From contig CAVRIA010000008.1 in the NCBI GenBank assembly GCA_963721115.1, positions 124,001-188,000 on the forward strand: a stretch of DNA of 64,000 bases, in the 5' to 3' direction. Both the position numbers and the translations under genes were made by a program. Below, in pieces: positions 58,181 through 64,000 of this stretch. The notes below the pieces were generated by a model. It saw nothing but the letters and a program-made list of their open reading frames with translations. It was not told the origin of the DNA and searched no databases. The DNA comes from CAVRIA01 sp963721115 (GTDB lineage: Bacteria; Desulfobacterota; Binatia; HRBIN30; CADEER01). Positions within the stretch are counted from its first letter, which is position 1. The number at the start of each line of letters is the position of its first letter.

Positions 58181-58402
58181 ATGCCTACAGCGAAAAAGCG
58201 TATCAACATCACCGTGGACGACGACGTATACAAGGCGCTCGAACGTCTTTCCGGGAAGCGTGCCCAATCTGTTGCCGGCGTCGGCCTGAGCCTGATTGAA
58301 GAGGCACTGGAGTACCAGGAGGATCTCTACTTCTCCCGCATCGCCGACAAGCGGCTTGCGAAAAAGGAGAAACGCATCGCTCACGACAAGGCCTGGGAGT
58401 GA
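58181..58402 (+). CDS. Ribbon-helix-helix antitoxin (RelB/ParD-like)
   Basis: 73 residues from ATG 58181. N-terminal beta strand and RHH fold: KKRINITVDDDVYKALERLS, then AQSVAGVGLSLIEEALEYQE. The basic/acidic helical tail (RIADKRLAKKEKRIAHDKAW) should wrap the toxin. The stop overlaps the toxin start (GTGA), the usual layout of type II toxin-antitoxin operons. It should neutralise the toxin and repress the operon. Confidence 0.88.
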   Translation: MPTAKKRINITVDDDVYKALERLSGKRAQSVAGVGLSLIEEALEYQEDLYFSRIADKRLAKKEKRIAHDKAWE

Positions 58403-58662
58403 AGTACAGGATCGAATATCTCGAAAGCGTCGTCCGTGACGACATTCCAGGGCTCTCCGCATCGGCGAAACGACAGATCCGTGCGGCGATCGATCAGAAG
58501 CTCGGTTCTCATCCTGTCGAGTTCGGCAAGCCACTCCGATACAGCTTCAGAGGGGCGCGTCGGCTGCGAGTGGGTGACTATCGAGTCATCTACACGATCG
58601 AGCCTCCCGACGTCGTGGTCGTCGTAAAAATCGGCCATCGGCGCGACGTCTATGAAGAGTAG
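58399..58662 (+). CDS. RelE/ParE-family toxin
   Basis: 87 residues. GTG start at 58399 overlaps the antitoxin stop. RelE fold: YRIEYLESVVRDDIPGLS, then AIDQKLGSHPVEFGKPLRYS, RGARRLRVGDYRVIYTIEPP and VVVVVKIGHRRDVYEE. The Arg-rich strand (RRLRVGDYRVIY) and the C-terminal HRRDVY motif match mRNA interferases of the RelE group. It is followed by about 110 bp (58663-58772) without a gene. Confidence 0.9.
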   Translation: MKYRIEYLESVVRDDIPGLSASAKRQIRAAIDQKLGSHPVEFGKPLRYSFRGARRLRVGDYRVIYTIEPPDVVVVVKIGHRRDVYEE

Positions 58663-58772
58663 GCGTGGGAAGGTTTGCGCCCATCCTGTCAAAGGGGTGG
58701 CATGGTTTGTCGGAAACTGCCGCACTGATAATCGCGCCGCGCAAAAGGTCGACCGGCGCTTCTCCGAACACC

Positions 58773-59010
58773 TTACCCGTCGCCGCTCGAAGACCGCCCC
58801 GGTTTCACGCCGTTGTCATTCTGGTCGTTGAACTTGAACACGCAGAGCTCGGCGGAGCACGGCGGCGTCGGCGTGGGGGGCGTCGGTGTCCGGCTGAGCG
58901 ATGGCGTGGGCGACGAGGTGCGGGTGCGTGTCTCGGTCGGCGACGCCGTGCGGGTGGGCGGAGGCGTCTTGCACTTGCCCGACGAGCCGGAGCCGGCGAG
59001 GGCGCCCACC
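58773..59010 (-). pseudogene. Fragment of a Thr-Pro-linked secreted protein
   Basis: In this frame a Thr-Pro linker (CKTPPPTRTASPTETRTRTS and SPTPSLSRTPTPPTPTPP) leads into CSAELCVFKFNDQNDNG and then stops after VKPGRSSSGDG. The VFKFND.N.NG block is the beginning of an SdrD_B-like extracellular domain, but nothing of the rest follows. Upstream there is no signal peptide or start; instead the sequence joins the C-terminal part of an unrelated membrane/TPR gene. It looks like an internal piece of a larger secreted-protein gene. Confidence 0.6.
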
Positions 59011-60022
59011 TCGGCCCTCTGAAAAGAGCCTGGAACGCCGCGATGATGCGTCGTATCCCCACCAAGTGCCTGCTCGATCTCGTCGAATGCTGGAAGGGAT
59101 ATTCCGCCCTGGGGCGAATCTCCGCGGCGCGACGATAGAACGGCACCGCCTGCGACCATTGGCCCGTGTAGCGATAATGATTGCCCAGGTTGTAGTTCGC
59201 GACAAAGCCGTTTGGATCTTGGTCGCGCACGCGTGTCCAGAACGCCAGATTGTTCTGCCAATGCCGGCACTCCCGGTACGTCTGCACGCTACAGCCGATG
59301 AGCAACAGCAGCCCGGCGGCGGCGATGACCGGTTGCCGCGATGGCGGCCGCCACACGACGGACGCGCGCTCGGCCGCGATGGCCACCGCCAAGCCACCGC
59401 CGAAGACCGACAAATAGAGGAAGTGATCGGCCACCAGTGCGTAGGTCTGGAAGTTGAACGAGAACAGGCCGATGACCGGAATGAGGGCGATGTAGAAGTG
59501 TGCAATGCCCCATAGAACCAGGTCGGGAATGCGCCGCCGCCAGAGCACCAAGGCGCCCACGCCGACCGCGCAGACGATGGGGCCGGTCCACCACTGCACG
59601 TCGAACGCTGCCACGTGCCACTCGGGATAGATGGGTGACAACCAGAACGGGGCGAAAAACGTGCGCGCATAGAATGCCGCCGCGTTGGTGATGACGAGCA
59701 GGCGCTCGGTCATCGCGAAGGTGCGCGTCCACGGCTCCTGCTCGAAGCGCATCGTGATCCAGCCGGCGACAGCCCCGAGCACAAGCATGGGGAGGAGGCG
59801 CGCCACGACGTTGACGAAGCGGGTGCGGCGAATGCGACCGAGGCGCTGCAGCGCCCAATCGGCCAGCAGCACCGACGCGGGCAGGGTGACCGTCTGTGTC
59901 TTGCTCAAGAGCGCGCCGACGAAGGCGAGCAGGCAGAGGCCGTAGGTCGACCACGCGCCGCTGCGTCGATGCCGTATGTAGGCCCAGGCGCACAGCAAGT
60001 CATGCGACTCTACTGGAGCCAC
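58805..60022 (-). pseudogene. 5'-truncated TMTC-like membrane/TPR protein
   Basis: The frame opens only at GTG 60022 (MAPVESHDLLCAWAYIRHRR), which corresponds to the middle of TMTC-type O-mannosyltransferase-like proteins (normally HPVNVESVAW.TERKDLL). The N-terminal half with the catalytic first loop is missing. What remains has TM helices (GALLSKTQTVTLPASVLLAD, FYIALIPVIGLFSFNF, HFLYLSVFGGGLAVAIA) and a single TPR start (FVANYNLGNHYRYTGQWSQA). Family similarity stops near 59112; beyond it the frame is antisense-like and runs into the Thr-Pro fragment. Both ends are therefore broken, so it is almost certainly non-functional. Confidence 0.65.
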
Positions 60023-60129
60023 CGTCCGTCCTGCCGCCCGGAAGCGGCACGTGGAAGCCGCCGGCCATCGTGGTAGCGAAGTGATTCCTTCCCTTATCTA
60101 GGAAGGGGGCCGTCTCGGAGGCGCCCGAA

Positions 60130-60171
60130 AAAGAGAGGGGAGGGAGCCCCGCGGCTTCCTCCCCTCTCTTT
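60130..60171 (-). terminator. Rho-independent terminator of the lipoprotein gene
   Basis: A stem of about 18 bp with one mismatch (AAGAGAGGGGAGG paired with CCTCCCCTCTCTT, then GAGCC/GGCTT) and loop CCGC. On the minus strand it is followed by TTTTT. It lies 25 bp after the stop at 60196. Confidence 0.8.
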
Positions 60172-60195
60172 GTTGCGAAGCGGTTCTGCTTCTCT

Positions 60196-61122
60196 TCAGG
60201 GTGCCGCCGGGTCGGTGTCCGACAGGCGCAGGTAGTTGGCGACGTCGCCGCCGGCCTCCGCCTGGTTGGCGACGGACGGGTTGAGGAGCATGCCGGGTCC
60301 GTCGGTTTGGGCGAAGTTGGCGCAGTCGAAGGCCTCGCCGGTGCCGATGATCGATGCCGCGCCCTTGGTCGCCGTGATCATGGTGGTGGTGTAGGCGGTC
60401 ATCACCGGGGGATCGTACGTGGCCGCCTCGCAGTCGGCGAGCGTCGCGCTCGAGGCGAGTTGGACGCTCTGCTGCATGAGAATGAGATCGGCATTGCCCG
60501 CTCCGGCCGGATTCCCCTGGCCGGTCATGGGCGTCGCGGGCGTGACGCCGGCGCCCGGGTCCTCGGTGAGCGTGATGTCGTAGGCCGTGCCGCCGTCGCA
60601 GTCGATCGAGCCGCTGCTGCCGGCCGCGATCAGCTTGAAGCAGACGACGCCGAGGGGCTGGGTGACGGCGATGATCTCGTCCTGGGCCAGCGCCAGCGAC
60701 GCCACGCCGTCGGCGTCGGGCGTGCCCCCGACAAGCATCATGGGCTGCTCGGCATCGAACCCCGTGGAGACCTGACCGCCGGTCAGGGCGGAGCTGAAGA
60801 GGCCGGAGCGTGCCGCTTGGGCGGTGCCGCCGAACGTCACCATTGTCGAGATGGTGAAGGCGCGCGTTCCGAGCCCGCCCGGCTCCGGCGTGCCGGTCGG
60901 CGTCGCCGTCGGGCCGGAGGGCTGCGTCGCGGTTGGAGGCGCCGGTGTTGCTGTCGGGGGGACGACCGGCGTGGCGGTGGGCGCCGCCGCGGTGTTCGTC
61001 GGCGGGGGCGCGGTGTTCGTCGGAACCGGCTCGCCGCCGAGGCTGTTGTTGTCGTCGCCGCACCCGGTGACGAACGCCAGTACTGCCGTGAGCAAGAGAA
61101 CACCGAACAAACGCAGCTTCAT
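60196..61122 (-). CDS. Thr-Pro-linked lipoprotein of unknown function
   Basis: 308 residues from ATG 61122 (GGGGGC upstream). Lipoprotein signal ending AFVTGCGDDNN. A Thr/Pro/Ala linker of about 55 residues (PTNTAPPPTNTAAAPTATP and similar) precedes a mature domain of about 220 residues rich in Gly/Ala/Thr, with four Cys (GVVCFKLI, SIDCDGG, LADCEAATY, AFDCANFAQ) and ending NYLRLSDTDPAAP. I do not recognise the domain. It is followed by a strong terminator and stands alone on this strand, so it is monocistronic. Confidence 0.82.
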   Translation of the reverse strand: MKLRLFGVLLLTAVLAFVTGCGDDNNSLGGEPVPTNTAPPPTNTAAAPTATPVVPPTATPAPPTATQPSGPTATPTGTPEPGGLGTRAFTISTMVTFGGTAQAARSGLFSSALTGGQVSTGFDAEQPMMLVGGTPDADGVASLALAQDEIIAVTQPLGVVCFKLIAAGSSGSIDCDGGTAYDITLTEDPGAGVTPATPMTGQGNPAGAGNADLILMQQSVQLASSATLADCEAATYDPPVMTAYTTTMITATKGAASIIGTGEAFDCANFAQTDGPGMLLNPSVANQAEAGGDVANYLRLSDTDPAAP

Positions 61123-61334
61123 ACTGCCCCCTTTCCGTTCATCAGACGGGTGACGCGACTCGCAGCCGGTCGAGCAACAACGCTGAACCATTGGCGGGTG
61201 AGGTACTCGACGCCCGAATCGCTTGTCAAGCGGCCGTCGGGGCGGGAGAGGCCCGCACCGGGCCTCTCCCGCTTCTTGCAACGTCGGGCGCCGGCTTCCA
61301 AATGAGGATGGCGCGGCGCGAGGACGCCGTCGGC

Positions 61335-62132
61335 ATGAGTATCGGTCTGGGACGCATCGTGACTCCTTTCGAAACCCTGGTGGCGCGCTGGCGCGCGGCG
61401 GCGCACGTCGTCGTTCTCACGGGCGCGGGGCTGTCGACGGCGTCGGGGATTCCCGACTTCCGCTCGCCCGGCGGCCGCTGGGAGCGCTACCAACCAGTCC
61501 CGCTGCCGGACTTCCTCGCTCGACAGGATGCGCGTGCCGAGTACTGGCGCTACAAAGGGGAGACCTGGAAGGTGATCAGCCAGGCACGGCCCAACCCCGC
61601 GCATCTCGCGCTCGCCGGCCTGGCCCGGGCCGACCGCCTGCATCTCTTGGTGACGCAGAACGTCGACGGCCTGCACGAGCGCAGCGGCCTGCCGCTCGAG
61701 CGCCTGATCAACGTGCACGGCACCGACTCGATCGTCGAGTGCATGCGCTGCCACCGGCGCGAGCCGCGCGCCGTCGCGCAGGAGATGTGGGAGCGAGGCG
61801 AGGCGGTGCCGCTGTGTGCCTGCGGCGGGCCGTGGAAGCCGGCGACGATCTCTTTCGGCCAGAGCCTGGTCGACGCCGACCTGCAGCGCGCGATGCGCGA
61901 GGCGGCCGAGTGCGACCTCTTCGTCGCCGCCGGCACGTCCCTGGTGGTCGGGCCGATCAATCAGATGTTCGCCATGGCCAGGTCGGCCGGCGCCTTCACC
62001 GCCATCCTCACCGCCTCGGAGACTCCGTTCGACGACGTCGCCGACGGCAAGCTCGGCGAGCCGCTGCAGGAGGTCCTGCCGGCCTTGACCCGCGCGGTCC
62101 TGGCGGACGATTCCGGTGGGGGGTGCGGATGA
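61335..62132 (+). CDS. Sir2-family NAD-dependent protein deacylase
   Basis: 265 residues from ATG 61335. Sirtuin motifs: GAGLSTASGIPDFRSPGG (NAD binding), TQNVDGLHERSG, catalytic His in NVHGTDS, zinc ribbon with CMRCH and CACGG, and GTSLVVGPINQMFAMAR. In the zinc ribbon the second pair is CxC instead of CxxC. It removes acyl groups from protein lysines using NAD. Its stop overlaps the start of the alcohol dehydrogenase gene (ATGA), indicating coupled translation. Confidence 0.92.
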   Translation: MSIGLGRIVTPFETLVARWRAAAHVVVLTGAGLSTASGIPDFRSPGGRWERYQPVPLPDFLARQDARAEYWRYKGETWKVISQARPNPAHLALAGLARADRLHLLVTQNVDGLHERSGLPLERLINVHGTDSIVECMRCHRREPRAVAQEMWERGEAVPLCACGGPWKPATISFGQSLVDADLQRAMREAAECDLFVAAGTSLVVGPINQMFAMARSAGAFTAILTASETPFDDVADGKLGEPLQEVLPALTRAVLADDSGGGCG

Positions 62133-63079
62133 AGGCACTGGTCTTCGACGGCGGTACGGTGCGCGTCGCCGACCGACCGCCGCCGCAGCCGGCGCCCGGC
62201 ATGGCGATCGTGCGCGTCGCGCGCGCCGGCGTCTGCAACACCGACCTCGAGCTGGTGAAGGGATACATGGGCTTCCGCGGCGTCCTCGGACACGAGTTCA
62301 CCGGACGCGTCGAAGACGGTCCGCCGGAGTGGAAGGGACGCCGCGTCGTCGGCGAGATCAACTTCGCCTGCGGGCAGTGCGAGACGTGTCGGCGCGGCCT
62401 GGGTCGCCACTGCCCGACGCGGCGCGTGATGGGCATCCTCGGCGCCGACGGCGCCTTCGCCGAGCGCGTCGCGGTGCCGGTGGCCAACCTGCACGAGGTG
62501 CCCGACCCGGTCGACGACGACGAGGCGGCGTTCGTCGAGCCGCTGGCCGCTGCGTTCGAGATCCTCGAGCAGGTGCATGTGCGGCCGGGTGCGGACTGCA
62601 CCGTGCTCGGCGACGGCAAGCTCGGATTGCTGGCGGCGCAGGTCCTGCACCAGGCGGGGGCGCGCGTCGTGGCGGTCGGCAAGCACGAGGAGAAGCTCGC
62701 CATCCTGCGCCGGCGCGGCATCGCGGTGGCGACGCTCGACGCCTGGCGCGGCGAAGCGGCCGACCTGGTGGTCGAGGCGACGGGCAGAGCCGAGGGCTTC
62801 GCCGCGGCGGTCGCCGCCACTCGCCCGCGCGGAACGCTGGTCCTCAAGAGCACCGTCGCGGAGCGCGCAGCGCACGACCTGGCACCGCTGGTCATCAACG
62901 AGATCAACGTCGTCGGCTCGCGCTGCGGGCGCTTCGCCCCGGCGCTGAGTGCCCTGAAGAGCGGCGCCGTCGACGTGCGCTCGCTGATCTCCGCGCGCCG
63001 CTCCCTGGCCGACGCCGCCGAGGCGCTGGAGATCGCCGCGCGCCCCGGCGTGATCAAGGTGTTGATCGAAGCTGGGTGA
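62129..63079 (+). CDS. Zinc-dependent MDR-family alcohol dehydrogenase
   Basis: 316 residues. GroES-like domain with the catalytic zinc ligands in AGVCNTDLELVKGYMG and LGHEFTGRVEDG, and the structural zinc loop CGQCETCRRGLGRHCPTR. Rossmann domain with TVLGDGKLGLLAAQVLHQAG. It is shorter than the usual 340-370 residues, mainly in the loops. It probably oxidises a small alcohol or polyol with NAD(P). The 4-nt overlap with the sirtuin gene makes a two-gene operon; such pairs occur but their link is not understood. Confidence 0.92.
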   Translation: MKALVFDGGTVRVADRPPPQPAPGMAIVRVARAGVCNTDLELVKGYMGFRGVLGHEFTGRVEDGPPEWKGRRVVGEINFACGQCETCRRGLGRHCPTRRVMGILGADGAFAERVAVPVANLHEVPDPVDDDEAAFVEPLAAAFEILEQVHVRPGADCTVLGDGKLGLLAAQVLHQAGARVVAVGKHEEKLAILRRRGIAVATLDAWRGEAADLVVEATGRAEGFAAAVAATRPRGTLVLKSTVAERAAHDLAPLVINEINVVGSRCGRFAPALSALKSGAVDVRSLISARRSLADAAEALEIAARPGVIKVLIEAG

Positions 63080-63150
63080 GCGCCGGTGGCGGGCTGGGAC
63101 GCGGGCTAGCAGGGCTTTGCACAACAATTGCTCCACCGGGCACACGGCAA

Positions 63151-63238
63151 TCGTCATGCCCGCGAAAGCGGGCATCCAGGCGGGGAGGTAGCGGGGTGTC
63201 CCCTGGATTCCCGCTTTCGCTTTCGCGGGAATGACGAA
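63151..63238. repeat. Palindromic intergenic repeat (CCCGCGAAAGCGGG type)
   Basis: CGTCATGCCCGCGAAAGCGG and its inverse (CCCGCTTTCGC...GGGAATGACG) bracket ATCCAG...CTGGAT. It is a dispersed repeat type very common between genes of GC-rich Proteobacteria and relatives. It lies in the 194-bp gap between the convergent adh and methyltransferase genes. Confidence 0.8.
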
Positions 63239-63273
63239 TTCGGGCCGCATCAGGAATCATTGGGCAAAGCCGG

Positions 63274-63936
63274 CTAGCCACCGACCCTTCCCCAGGCTGC
63301 CCAGTGCCGGTCGCTGACGCGCTCGCAGCGGAGGTGAGCGAGCTCGCCGCCGAGCTGGGCACACACCTCGTCGACCGCAAAAGCCGCGAGCAGGGAGTGA
63401 TAGAAGTCCTGCCGCAGCACCGCGGCCTCGCCTGCGGCTTGCTCGCGAACGATCTCTCGCGCGACTTGCTCAGATGGCGGCCGGAGCAGGTCCATCACCA
63501 GAACCGCCCCACCGGGGCGGGCGCAGGCGCGGACGGATCGCCAGAAGATCTCCGGCTGCGGAAGATGGTGCAGCAGGCTGTTGGAGATCACGGCGTCGAA
63601 GCGGTGGGCGGGGAAGGGAAGGTGCGGCAGCCGCGCCCGGACGAGATCGACGCGGCGCCCGGCGGGATTTCCGCCGGCCGCCGTGCGCCCGTGTGCCAGC
63701 ATCGGCGCCGAGGCATCGACGGCGGTGACGCGGAGATCGGGGAGAAGGCTCGCCAGGCGCAGCGGAATGTCGGCCGGGCCGCAGCCGAGGTCCAGGACGC
63801 GGCCCGAGACGAGGTCCGGAAAGGCGTTCCGGAAACGCTCCGCGAAGCCTTGGTTCACCTCGGCGAAGTCGGCGCGCGCGTATGCCCGCGCCTGCTCCGG
63901 CTCGTCCATCAGCTCCGGTTCCGGGACGCGCTCCAT
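63274..63936 (-). CDS. Class I SAM-dependent methyltransferase
   Basis: 220 residues from ATG 63936. Motif I RVLDLGCGPADIPLRLASL, acidic loop VTAVDASAPMLAHGR, FDAVISNSLLHHLPQPEIFW and GGAVLVMDLLRPPS place it in the methyltransferase-11/25 group. An N-terminal helical region (EPEQARAYARADFAEVNQGF) resembles that of other small-molecule methyltransferases. No substrate can be given. The gene starts 18 nt after the stop of a gene that enters from the right edge, so it is probably its downstream partner. Confidence 0.9.
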   Translation of the reverse strand: MERVPEPELMDEPEQARAYARADFAEVNQGFAERFRNAFPDLVSGRVLDLGCGPADIPLRLASLLPDLRVTAVDASAPMLAHGRTAAGGNPAGRRVDLVRARLPHLPFPAHRFDAVISNSLLHHLPQPEIFWRSVRACARPGGAVLVMDLLRPPSEQVAREIVREQAAGEAAVLRQDFYHSLLAAFAVDEVCAQLGGELAHLRCERVSDRHWAAWGRVGG

Positions 63937-63954
63937 CGGTGACGCGCTCGCGGC

Positions 63955-64000
63955 TCACTCCGCCCGCGCCCGGCGGGCGAGCGTGTCGCGGAAGCCTTCG
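63955..64000 (-). CDS. 3' end of an unidentified gene entering from the right edge
   Basis: On the minus strand the last 14 codons before TGA 63957-63955 read EGFRDTLARRARAE. Only this basic helical tail is visible, so no family can be given. Its 18-nt distance to the methyltransferase start suggests one operon. Confidence 0.45.
   Translation of the reverse strand, partial: EGFRDTLARRARAE

Noticed and set aside
60130..60171. Structured small RNA
   Set aside because: The single long stem followed by a T-run on the minus strand is best explained as a terminator.

Overview
The window looks like a contig from a GC-rich, Gram-negative environmental bacterium, most probably of the deltaproteobacterial / Candidatus Binatota type. 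This placement is an inference. It rests on secreted proteins with long Thr-Pro linkers, Myxococcus-type Cys-rich repeats, delta-60 repeats, a DUF1329 protein, lipoproteins, a beta-barrel outer-membrane protein and a sigma-54 regulatory system. The window contains no rRNA, plasmid or phage structural genes and no CRISPR array. One tRNA, Leu(CAA), is present.

Layout. 1-4.1 kb: 3' part of a giant secreted delta-60 / Cys-rich protein. 4.1-6.7 kb: penicillin-acylase-family lipoprotein (-). 6.9-12.7 kb: YejABEF-type peptide ABC importer (-), with the permease YejE fused to the double ATPase YejF. 13.2-21.8 kb: sigma-54 activator, lone receiver protein and histidine kinase, followed by a PLD-VTT fusion protein and a run of small membrane or stress proteins (CsbD, holin-like, YtxH). 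Good -24/-12 sites stand in front of the PLD gene and of csbD. 21.8-28.8 kb: a (-) operon made of a TPP enzyme, an enolase-superfamily enzyme, a FAD/Fe-S oxidoreductase and a DUF421 membrane protein. It is riddled with single-base insertions that look like sequence errors. 29.4-37.3 kb: PAS kinase, HEAT protein, YfhO membrane protein, tRNA-Leu, HEAT and AMIN secreted proteins, and lipoproteins. 37.5-40.2 kb: a secreted dockerin/TP-linker protein carrying two copies of an unnamed Cys domain, then a 274-bp triple tandem repeat. 40.2-49.5 kb: Mrp, a membrane protein, SppA, DUF1329, UspA, a zinc ribbon protein, ACP, and an M1-like/beta-barrel fusion. 49.6-53.4 kb: a membrane glycosyltransferase, the bufferin operon (bufA2-bufB-bufC) and YceI. 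53.8-64 kb: an MGH1-type glucosidase, a VTT protein, a methyltransferase, a toxin-antitoxin pair, two gene fragments, a TP-linker lipoprotein, Sir2, an alcohol dehydrogenase and a methyltransferase.

Two themes cut across the window. (i) Intergenic sites share one architecture: an arm of degenerate 5-8 bp direct repeats, a short spacer, and the reverse-complement arm. The motif differs at each site (GTTG, GTTAGG, GTGAGCCG, GGCTGAG, TCGGAATCG). One site encloses the 5' stub of a four-helix-bundle (IVP/S23-like) gene. (ii) Frameshifts cluster in patches (10.5-12.4, 22.2-28.3, around 32.5, 51.19, 55.3 and 55.86 kb). In those I could resolve the change is an inserted base, so I treat these genes as intact in the organism.
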